Shown piece by piece: positions 8,204 to 13,372 of a DNA stretch of 13,372 nucleotides (its first letter is position 1; every line of letters begins with the position of its first letter). Position numbers and translations under genes: made by a program. The stretch comes from Gammaproteobacteria bacterium (GTDB lineage: Bacteria > Pseudomonadota > Gammaproteobacteria > Methylococcales > UBA2780), in contig QNFJ01000037.1 in assembly GCA_003646305.1 (NCBI GenBank), positions 1 to 13,372 of the forward strand, in the 5' to 3' direction. The notes below the pieces were generated by a model. The model was given only the letters and a program-made list of their open reading frames with translations. It made no database searches and was not told where the DNA came from.

Positions 8204-8803
8204 CTAATGACCACTTCCATAACTGACCACCCGCGCAAAAGGAAGGACACCAAAAGCACCTGCAGAATGTGTCTTTTCACTATGTTTCATCAAATAGTCA
8301 TTAAGCCGTTCATCTTGAATCCAGACCTCCTCCTCAACCCCGCTGCTCTCAGCAACCTGAATGGCTGAGCCAGTAGTGGTAGTCACTACTTCCCCAGATA
8401 CTGGCAAAGATGGCGCGTTAGACGCAATGTTAAGGGGCTCCGCCAACGATGAAGGCGCGGGCATATCCGGAGAATTTCCAACCATCACTGCAAAAACAAG
8501 CACTGAAGCGGCAATTGCACCAACTGCTGCCCTGTCAAAATGAATTTTAGGGCCTCTTTTGGGTGCGAGAACTGTCGGTTCTGCCTGTAAAGACTGGCGC
8601 ACTCTATCTGAGAAGTGACCTGGCGCGATGTCATTAATCTCTGACCGCATTAGACTGCTCGCAGCCTGATATCGAACCCAAACTTCGCGAAGTGCCTTAT
8701 CCCTCTGGATTTCATCGATTAAAGCTGATGACTCCTGCTTCGAAAGTTCGCCATCGATCAACATTGAAATTCTAAATGCCCTCTCTTCTTTCATCTCATT
8801 CAT
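8204..8803 (-). CDS. rseA: Anti-sigma-E factor RseA (MucA)
   Basis: RseA is a single-pass inner-membrane protein whose cytoplasmic domain holds sigma-E inactive until it is cleaved by envelope-stress proteases. The 199-residue protein has the anti-sigma domain at about residues 8-85 (MLIDGELSKQE and the VWVRYQAASSLMR helix). A single membrane helix lies at 91-109 and a Ser/Thr/Ala-rich periplasmic region follows, ending LPFARVVSYGSGH. The start is uncertain: the ATG at 8801-8803 has AAAAGG almost touching it, whereas Met4 (ATG at 8792-8794) would be about 10 nt from AAGG and gives the common short MKEE-type N-terminus. The gap to rpoE is only 9 nt, as expected for a sigma/anti-sigma pair. Family identification does not depend on the start. 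Confidence 0.94.
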   Translation of the reverse strand: MNEMKEERAFRISMLIDGELSKQESSALIDEIQRDKALREVWVRYQAASSLMRSEINDIAPGHFSDRVRQSLQAEPTVLAPKRGPKIHFDRAAVGAIAASVLVFAVMVGNSPDMPAPSSLAEPLNIASNAPSLPVSGEVVTTTTGSAIQVAESSGVEEEVWIQDERLNDYLMKHSEKTHSAGAFGVLPFARVVSYGSGH

Positions 8804-8812
8804 ACCTTTTGG

Positions 8813-9385
8813 TTAATCGAGCAGTGGTTTCAGTTTTTTATCAATCGCCTCCCTGGCACGAAATATTCTTGAGCGAACAGTCCCGACAGGGCAACTCATT
8901 GCCTCTGCAATCTCCTCATAACTCAACCCCTCAAGCTCTCTTAATGTAATCGCCGTGGCAAGCTCTTCAGGTAAATCATCGATTGCACCTCTAACTGTTC
9001 GGGCAATCTCATCCGTAAGTAAAAGAGCCTCAGGGGTATCATAATTCCTTAGAGAACCAGATGACTCAAATTGTTCCGCAACTTCTGTTTCAATATCGCT
9101 ATTGGTCGGCCTTCTTGAGCGGGCAACCAAATAATTTTTAGCTGTATTGATGGCAATTCTGTATAGCCACGTATAAAAGGCACTGTCACCTCGGAAGTTA
9201 GGCAGCGCTCGATAGGCTTTAATGAAAGACTCTTGAGCAACATCCAGCCTTTCTGATGGATCATGAATATAGCGACCTATCAATTGGACAATCCTGTGTT
9301 GATATTTTTGAACAAGAAGATCAAATGCCTTTTTATCGCCTTTCTGGACACGCGCAACAAGCTCTTTATCGACAATATTAGTCAT
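8813..9385 (-). CDS. rpoE: RNA polymerase sigma-E factor RpoE (AlgU/AlgT)
   Basis: This is the extracytoplasmic-function sigma factor for the envelope-stress response. At 190 residues it is almost the same length as E. coli RpoE (191). Region 2 runs from about residue 25 to 90, with DVAQESFIKAYRALPNF and the FYTWLYRIAINTAKNYL segment for -10 recognition. Region 4 runs from about 135 to 182, with the helix-turn-helix LSYEEIAEAMSCPVGTVRSR for -35 recognition. The ATG at 9383-9385 is preceded by an AGGGA ribosome binding site. It heads the minus-strand block and is followed by rseA, rseB, rseC and mucD, the standard regulatory set. A candidate autoregulated promoter lies upstream at 9431-9457. 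Confidence 0.97.
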   Translation of the reverse strand: MTNIVDKELVARVQKGDKKAFDLLVQKYQHRIVQLIGRYIHDPSERLDVAQESFIKAYRALPNFRGDSAFYTWLYRIAINTAKNYLVARSRRPTNSDIETEVAEQFESSGSLRNYDTPEALLLTDEIARTVRGAIDDLPEELATAITLRELEGLSYEEIAEAMSCPVGTVRSRIFRAREAIDKKLKPLLD

Positions 9386-9430
9386 TGAGTCCCTACCAGA
9401 CGAAAGGCACTCTCGCCTGACTTACGCGTG

Positions 9431-9457
9431 ATAGACAGCTGGGTATAGCTATAGTTC
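9431..9457 (-). promoter_or_regulatory. Candidate sigma-E-type promoter for rpoE
   Basis: On the minus strand, GAACTA (9452-9457) is followed after 15 nt by GTCTAT (9431-9436). This resembles the known sigma-E consensus (GAACTT as -35, GTCTRA-like -10) with one mismatch in the -35 and one or two in the -10. Transcription would start near 9424, about 40 nt before the rpoE ATG. Autoregulation is the rule for rpoE in related bacteria. The match was found by eye and is not unique proof. Confidence 0.5.
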
Positions 9458-9512
9458 ATCGTGATATAAAAATATAGGGCGGTAGATTTGGTCAATAAGG
9501 GTCATTTGCAAG

Positions 9513-9518
9513 ATTATA
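9513..9518 (-). promoter_or_regulatory. Candidate housekeeping -10 box facing rpoE
   Basis: The minus strand reads TATAAT, a perfect -10 hexamer, with transcription expected to start near 9505. That gives a leader of about 120 nt to rpoE. No good -35 lies 16-18 nt upstream (the best is TGTTTG), so it would be weak or activator-dependent. It abuts one arm of the inverted repeat. Confidence 0.35.
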
Positions 9519-9550
9519 CCCATACCTTAACGCCACAAACAGATACCTCA

Positions 9551-9579
9551 TTCCAAATAGAAACACTTTTTTGTAGAAT
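9551..9579 (+). promoter_or_regulatory. Candidate sigma-70 promoter for nadB
   Basis: TAGAAT at 9574-9579 matches five of six bases of the -10 consensus. The hexamer 17 nt upstream, TTCCAA (9551-9556), matches the -35 poorly. The start would fall near 9586, leaving a leader of about 30 nt before the GTG of nadB. This is the best housekeeping-type candidate I see on the plus strand here. Confidence 0.35.
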
Positions 9580-9615
9580 AGTGCCAACTTCATCATCTGC
9601 AAATGACTTGATTAC

Positions 9616-11232
9616 GTGACTACAAACTCTCCCGACTATTCATTTGATGTCCTAATTATCGGCAGTGGTGCTGCAGGCCTTAGCCTTGCCCTTCGGCTGG
9701 CTCCCTTTGCTAAAGTTGCAATCCTTTCTAAAGTTTCACTGTCTGAGAGTAGCACCTACTACGCCCAGGGCGGGATTTCCGCTGTTTTCGATAAGCAGGA
9801 TTCGCTCGAATCGCACGTAGAGGACACACTCAATGCAGGTGCTGGGCTATGTGATAGTAAAATTGTCGAGCTTGTTGTCTCTCGTGGTAGAAAATCTATC
9901 GAGTGGTTGCTAGATCAAGGCGTCCCCTTTACCCATAACACTCTTGCTGGAAAGCCGAATAAATTACACCTCACGCAAGAAGGTGGGCATTCCCATCGGC
10001 GCGTTGTTCACGCTGCCGATGCCACCGGCAAAGAGGTCGAACTTTCGCTGGAAAAACAGGCACTCGAACATCTTAATATCACCACATTTGAACATCACTG
10101 TGCCGTTGATATCATCACTGCTAAAAAACAAAATAAGAGCCCTCAAAGAGCGCTAGGTGCCTATGTTCTCGACACAAAAACGGGGAAGATTCATACCTTT
10201 AAGGCAAAAACAACCGTATTAGCCTCTGGTGGCGCAAATAAAGTTTATCTCTATACCAGCAATCCCGACATTTCAACGGGTGACGGCATTGCCATGGCCT
10301 GGCGTGCAGGCTGTCGTATCGCCAATATGGAGTTTATACAGTTTCATCCAACTTGCCTGTTTCACCCTGAAGCCCGTTCGTTTTTAATCAGTGAAGCCTT
10401 AAGGGGTGAAGGGGGGAAATTAATTCTTCCTGACGGCTCATCATTTATGCATGAGTATGATGAACGTGGGGAGCTTGCACCACGAGATATTGTTGCTCGC
10501 GCAATTGATGACCAGATTAAACGACTCGGGATCGATTGCATTTATCTCGATATCAGTTTCAAACCTGAACAGTTCATTCTCGAACACTTCCCAACCATCT
10601 ATGCTCGCTGCCTCGAGTATGGTTTTGATATTACGAAGCAGCCGATCCCTGTCGTCCCGGCAGCTCATTACACTTGTGGCGGCATCCTCACCAACATCGA
10701 CGCCAAAACTGATTTAAGCGCTCTCTATGCTATCGGTGAAGCGGCCTGCACTGGTCTACATGGTGCAAACAGGATGGCGAGCAATTCACTGCTAGAGTGC
10801 TTGGTATTTGCTGAGCAGGCTGCAACCGCTATTCAGGGTTATTTAAACACCTCCCCCGGATCCCTCACTATTTCTGAGTGGGATGAATCACAGGTCAGCG
10901 ATTCAGATGAAGAGGTGGTGGTTTCCCATAACTGGGAAGAACTACGCCGTTTTATGTGGGACTATGTGGGCATAGTCCGCAGCAATAAGCGCTTAGAACG
11001 CGCAAAACACCGAATCGATTTGCTACAAAGCGAAATCGATGAATATTACGGAAATTTTCGGATTACCAGTGATCTTTTAGAGCTTCGAAATCTTGTAACT
11101 GTTGCCGACCTGATTGTTCAATGCGCGATGTCTCGCCATGAAAGCCGTGGATTGCATTACACATTGGATTATCCTGAAACCGACCCTGAGCAACAAAACC
11201 CAACAATCCTCTTACCTGAAGATTTTAATTAA
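9616..11232 (+). CDS. nadB: L-aspartate oxidase (GTG start)
   Basis: NadB is a cytoplasmic FAD enzyme that oxidises L-aspartate to iminoaspartate, the first step of de novo NAD synthesis; NadA uses the product. The 538-residue length matches the family (about 540). The dinucleotide-binding motif GSGAAG lies at residues 16-21, followed by YYAQGGISAVF near 48-58. Substrate-binding and catalytic-region motifs follow: EGGHSHRRVVHAADATG, then FIQFHPT and GELAPRDIVARAI. GANRMASNSLLECLVF precedes the C-terminal helical domain. The GTG at 9616-9618 is the only sensible start: the same frame has a TGA at 9604-9606 and this start gives the expected short lead to the FAD motif. No good ribosome binding site is visible. 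It is divergent from rpoE, a conserved arrangement. Confidence 0.97.
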   Translation: MTTNSPDYSFDVLIIGSGAAGLSLALRLAPFAKVAILSKVSLSESSTYYAQGGISAVFDKQDSLESHVEDTLNAGAGLCDSKIVELVVSRGRKSIEWLLDQGVPFTHNTLAGKPNKLHLTQEGGHSHRRVVHAADATGKEVELSLEKQALEHLNITTFEHHCAVDIITAKKQNKSPQRALGAYVLDTKTGKIHTFKAKTTVLASGGANKVYLYTSNPDISTGDGIAMAWRAGCRIANMEFIQFHPTCLFHPEARSFLISEALRGEGGKLILPDGSSFMHEYDERGELAPRDIVARAIDDQIKRLGIDCIYLDISFKPEQFILEHFPTIYARCLEYGFDITKQPIPVVPAAHYTCGGILTNIDAKTDLSALYAIGEAACTGLHGANRMASNSLLECLVFAEQAATAIQGYLNTSPGSLTISEWDESQVSDSDEEVVVSHNWEELRRFMWDYVGIVRSNKRLERAKHRIDLLQSEIDEYYGNFRITSDLLELRNLVTVADLIVQCAMSRHESRGLHYTLDYPETDPEQQNPTILLPEDFN

Positions 11233-11243
11233 TTCAGCAATGA

Positions 11244-11281
11244 ATAAGACCCTCTTCCCTAGAAAAAGAAGAGCGTCTTAT
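11244..11281. terminator. Strong hairpin between convergent nadB and arsM (probable bidirectional terminator)
   Basis: The arms 11244-11257 and 11268-11281 pair at 13 of 14 positions (one C-C mismatch) around a 10-nt loop. The hairpin sits 11 nt after the nadB stop and 20 nt before the arsM stop, where a shared terminator is expected. Neither side has a clean U-tract, so it may protect 3' ends or work with Rho. Confidence 0.7.
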
Positions 11282-11301
11282 AGCTCTCGTCGCCTCAGTA
11301 C

Positions 11302-12372
11302 CTAACCGCAACAACCCCCGGACTTTTCAGGTTCGGGTGCACAACAACTGCCAGCAGATGAGCTCACTTGTTCAGTCGAAACAAAGTGGCCATTGTACAA
11401 AGCACTCAGCAGTTGTTCCTGCTTTGCACTTGTCACCTCCGTGCGTTCACCCCGCCAATACTCGTGACCCTCTTCATCAACAACCAACTGATAAGGCCCA
11501 ACAAAAACAACCTCTTTAGTTGATCCATCACCACTTTCTTCTACGGGCTTAATCGCCGTGATCGTCACTGAGCGAAACTCAATATCCTCAACCACCTGCC
11601 AGGGCTCCTGCTCCCACTTGTCATACCCAACCGCAACAAAACCGGCATCGACAAATGCATCGATAAAAGCCTGCTCTTCAAAAGCACCTGAGATACAACC
11701 CGACCAAAGCTCAGCATCCTGCTGTAAATGCTCCGGAATGGCCCGGTCGCTAATAATATCCGAGATCGCAATGCGCCCACCGGGCTTCAAAACCCGAAAA
11801 ATCTCGGCAATCAGCATCGGTTTGAGCGCCTGGTCAACAAGATTTAGTACGCAGTTAGAGATAACGAGATCAACCGAGTCGTTCTCAATCAGAGCGGACT
11901 TCCTCTTCTGCTGCGCCTTAAAAGCTTCCAGATCGGCAAGCCCCTGGCTATCTTTTACCGGATTTTCTCGAAGATATTCCTCAATCGTTGTTAGATCCAA
12001 AGCCAGATCCTGAATATAGCCCTTGTGAAAGACAACTCGATCAGAACCCAGTTTATCCGCCATTGCTGCTTTATGACGATTAGCCAGCTCAAGCATGTCA
12101 TCATTCATATCAACACCGATAACCCGCCCTTTTTTTCCGACAAGTTGTGCAGCCATGTAGCATATTTTCCCACCACCACTACCCAAATCTAAAACGGTAT
12201 CGCCCTCGTGAACGTAACTAGAAGGATCACCGCAACCATAATCTTTTTCAATAATTTCGGCAGGGAGCATCTTCAAAAGGTTTTGATCGTAATTAACCGG
12301 ACAGCAAAGACTCTCCTGCCGCTCTTTTGCTCCTTCAGAATAACGATCTAAAACATTTGTCTGCTGACTCAT
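11302..12372 (-). CDS. arsM: Arsenite S-adenosylmethionine methyltransferase, arsenosugar-type ArsM
   Basis: ArsM transfers methyl groups from SAM to trivalent arsenic, giving mono- and dimethylated arsenic in the cytoplasm. The 356-residue protein has the SAM-binding motif DLGSGGGK at residues 62-69 and the acidic GVDMND near 86. The three cysteines that bind As(III) in the family are in place: Cys47 (DYGCGDP), Cys174 (ISNCVLNL) and Cys226 (SGCISGAF). Extra features are a CC pair at 23-24 (SLCCPVNYD), an insertion of about 35 residues near 126-162, a C-terminal region around 285-330 (VDEEGHEYWRGERTEV) and a cysteine-rich tail with two CC pairs (GSCCAPEPEKSGGCCG). AGAGG (12379-12383) lies 6 nt before the ATG. 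It follows arsS by 81 nt. The function follows from the cysteines and the arsS neighbour; activity on other thiophilic substrates is not excluded. Confidence 0.85.
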   Translation of the reverse strand: MSQQTNVLDRYSEGAKERQESLCCPVNYDQNLLKMLPAEIIEKDYGCGDPSSYVHEGDTVLDLGSGGGKICYMAAQLVGKKGRVIGVDMNDDMLELANRHKAAMADKLGSDRVVFHKGYIQDLALDLTTIEEYLRENPVKDSQGLADLEAFKAQQKRKSALIENDSVDLVISNCVLNLVDQALKPMLIAEIFRVLKPGGRIAISDIISDRAIPEHLQQDAELWSGCISGAFEEQAFIDAFVDAGFVAVGYDKWEQEPWQVVEDIEFRSVTITAIKPVEESGDGSTKEVVFVGPYQLVVDEEGHEYWRGERTEVTSAKQEQLLSALYNGHFVSTEQVSSSAGSCCAPEPEKSGGCCG

Positions 12373-12382
12373 TTAAAACCTC

Positions 12383-12414
12383 TTTGGTGATTTTTTATCG
12401 ATGGTAATTTGGTG
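12383..12414. repeat. Short direct repeat upstream of arsM
   Basis: TTTGGTG occurs at 12383-12389 and again at 12408-12414, 25 bp apart, in the 81-bp gap between arsS and arsM. On the coding strand the copies read CACCAAA, one touching the arsM ribosome binding site. It is short enough to be chance. Confidence 0.25.
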
Positions 12415-12453
12415 GATATTTTAAAGCATTTTGTATGATAGCTGTATGAGGAG

Positions 12454-13372
12454 CTACTCAAGCGCGCCACCACAACTACTTCCCTGCCCCGCAGTACAGC
12501 CATAGCAATGATCAGCTGTTTTAACCTGCGCACCTTCCAGGTTCAGACTGGCCAGCTGACTAAGGTGCATTCTTTGATGGCTCCCAAGCTCAATCGGCAA
12601 GTTGAGCATCTGATTAAAATCACAATCATACAAGTAACCCTGCCAATCTACGCTAACCATATTCCGGCACATCAACGAACTAAGATTTTCGCTGTTATAA
12701 GCCGATTTCAACAGGTTCATATAATCATCAAAGCCATTTTTTGAAATCAGCGTGCTGCCAAACCGGTTAACCGGCATATTAGTCACCGTCAGCAAGTTGT
12801 TAAAAACAACACCAAACTGATCGAGAAGATGCGCCTTATAAACCTTTTCGAGTTCTTCTTGAGATGGTGGCAACGTTGCCCCTTGCGGGTTAAAAACCAG
12901 ATCCAACGTTAAACCACCTCCTTCTACTCCGTACCCCAAGGCATTTAAACGCTTTAGCCCTCTAATACTGGCTTTAAAAACCCCAGAACCTCGCTGATCA
13001 TCAACGTTATCTTCCATATAACAAGGGAGAGAAGCCACCACAGCCACTTTCTGAGCCGCAAGAAAACTGGCTAGCGTCTCTTGCCCTGGCTCTTCAAGAA
13101 TCGTTAAGTTGCAACGATCAATCACCTCGACATTCATATTACGTGCTGACTCCACAAGATAGCGAAAATAGCTATTAAGCTCGGGAGCTCCACCGGTCAG
13201 ATCAAGCTTCTTAACACCCGAGGAGGCGAGATAAGAAAGAAGCGTCTCAATAACCGGCTTTTCCATCATCTCTTTGCGAGTTGGACCTGCATTAACATGA
13301 CAGTGCAAACAGGAAAGATTGCACCGATAACCCAAATTAACCTGTAGAACTTCTGGCTGCTTACGAAAAACC
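12454..13372 (-). CDS. arsS: Arsenosugar biosynthesis radical SAM protein ArsS, partial (N-terminus beyond right edge)
   Basis: ArsS joins the 5'-deoxyadenosyl group of SAM to dimethylated arsenic, giving the precursor of arsenosugars. The frame is open to the window edge, and the visible upstream residues VFRKQPEVLQVNLGYRCN continue the family N-terminus. Any start at the internal TTG (13333-13335) is therefore false. The radical SAM cluster motif CNLSCLHC (CX3CX2C) lies at 13300-13323 and TGGAPE follows. The family-typical segment SLPCYMEDNVDDQRGSGVF is present, then MCRNMVSVDWQGYLYDCDFNQ. The tail has GCTAGQGSSCGG (cysteine codons at 12505-12507, 12496-12498 and 12472-12474). Some relatives carry selenocysteine in this tail; here all are Cys. 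Probably only some 20-30 N-terminal residues are missing. It lies upstream of arsM in the same direction. Confidence 0.88.
   Translation of the reverse strand, partial: VFRKQPEVLQVNLGYRCNLSCLHCHVNAGPTRKEMMEKPVIETLLSYLASSGVKKLDLTGGAPELNSYFRYLVESARNMNVEVIDRCNLTILEEPGQETLASFLAAQKVAVVASLPCYMEDNVDDQRGSGVFKASIRGLKRLNALGYGVEGGGLTLDLVFNPQGATLPPSQEELEKVYKAHLLDQFGVVFNNLLTVTNMPVNRFGSTLISKNGFDDYMNLLKSAYNSENLSSLMCRNMVSVDWQGYLYDCDFNQMLNLPIELGSHQRMHLSQLASLNLEGAQVKTADHCYGCTAGQGSSCGGALE

Larger units (their letters stand above)
9501..9607. repeat. Inverted repeat spanning the rpoE/nadB divergent region
   Basis: GTCATTTGCA at 9501-9510 is the exact reverse complement of TGCAAATGAC at 9598-9607, 87 bp apart. 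Allowing one extra base, the arms extend to 9501-9514 and 9595-9607. Because the flanking genes diverge, each reads the same TGCAAATGAC in its leader. It could be a pair of regulator sites or a chance match. Confidence 0.6.

Noticed and set aside
9600..9612. ATG at 9603 and TTG at 9609 as nadB starts
   Set aside because: Both are out of frame with nadB and meet stop codons almost at once; the GTG at 9616 is the in-frame start after the TGA at 9604.
9944..10156. 70-codon alternative frame inside nadB
   Set aside because: It lies within the conserved nadB coding region in another frame, with no plausible ribosome binding site.
11558..12013. 151-codon open frame on the plus strand opposite arsM
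   Set aside because: It lies wholly inside arsM on the other strand, and its low-complexity Ser/Arg-rich translation matches no family I recognise; it is a shadow frame.
12454..12510. Possible selenocysteine in the ArsS tail
   Set aside because: The tail positions are encoded by normal cysteine codons and the frame has no internal TGA before its TAG stop.
13333..13335. TTG as the start of the radical SAM gene
   Set aside because: The frame stays open to the window edge and the upstream residues LQVN belong to the family N-terminus, so the gene is cut by the window rather than starting here.

Overview
The window looks like a chromosomal segment of a gammaproteobacterium. The evidence is the order recO-era-rnc-DUF4845-lepB-lepA-mucD-rseC-rseB-rseA-rpoE (all minus strand) with nadB divergent from rpoE, which is familiar from Pseudomonas-like and marine gammaproteobacteria. 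Base composition is moderate (GC in the mid-40s, judged by eye), which argues against Pseudomonas itself. An arsenosugar-type arsS/arsM pair at the right end would suit a marine or aquatic lineage, but this is inference and no genus can be named.

Positions 1-9385 form one tightly packed minus-strand block. Read in the direction of transcription it begins with the envelope-stress module: rpoE (sigma-E/AlgU), rseA (anti-sigma factor), rseB (periplasmic co-regulator), rseC (redox-type membrane protein) and mucD (DegP-like periplasmic protease). It continues with lepA (EF4), lepB (signal peptidase I), a small pilin-like DUF4845 membrane protein, rnc (RNase III), era (ribosome-assembly GTPase) and recO (repair, cut by the left edge). 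The largest internal gap is 142 bp, between rseC and mucD, and it holds small stem-loops. The other gaps are 48 bp or less, so much of the block may be co-transcribed.

Positions 9386-9615 are the divergent control region of rpoE and nadB. It holds a candidate sigma-E-type promoter and a TATAAT-type -10 facing rpoE, a weaker -10 facing nadB, and a 10-bp perfect inverted repeat that places the same sequence in the leader of both genes. nadB (L-aspartate oxidase, first step of NAD synthesis) fills 9616-11232. A strong inverted repeat at 11244-11281 separates it from the convergent arsenic genes.

Positions 11302-13372 hold, in minus-strand order, arsS (radical SAM enzyme, N-terminus beyond the right edge) and arsM (arsenite methyltransferase with extra cysteines and an extra C-terminal region). 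Together they are expected to turn arsenite into dimethylated arsenic and then attach it to the SAM-derived deoxyadenosyl group, the first committed steps of arsenosugar synthesis. This is the accessory part of the window. I see no tRNA, rRNA, CRISPR array, insertion sequence or phage gene.
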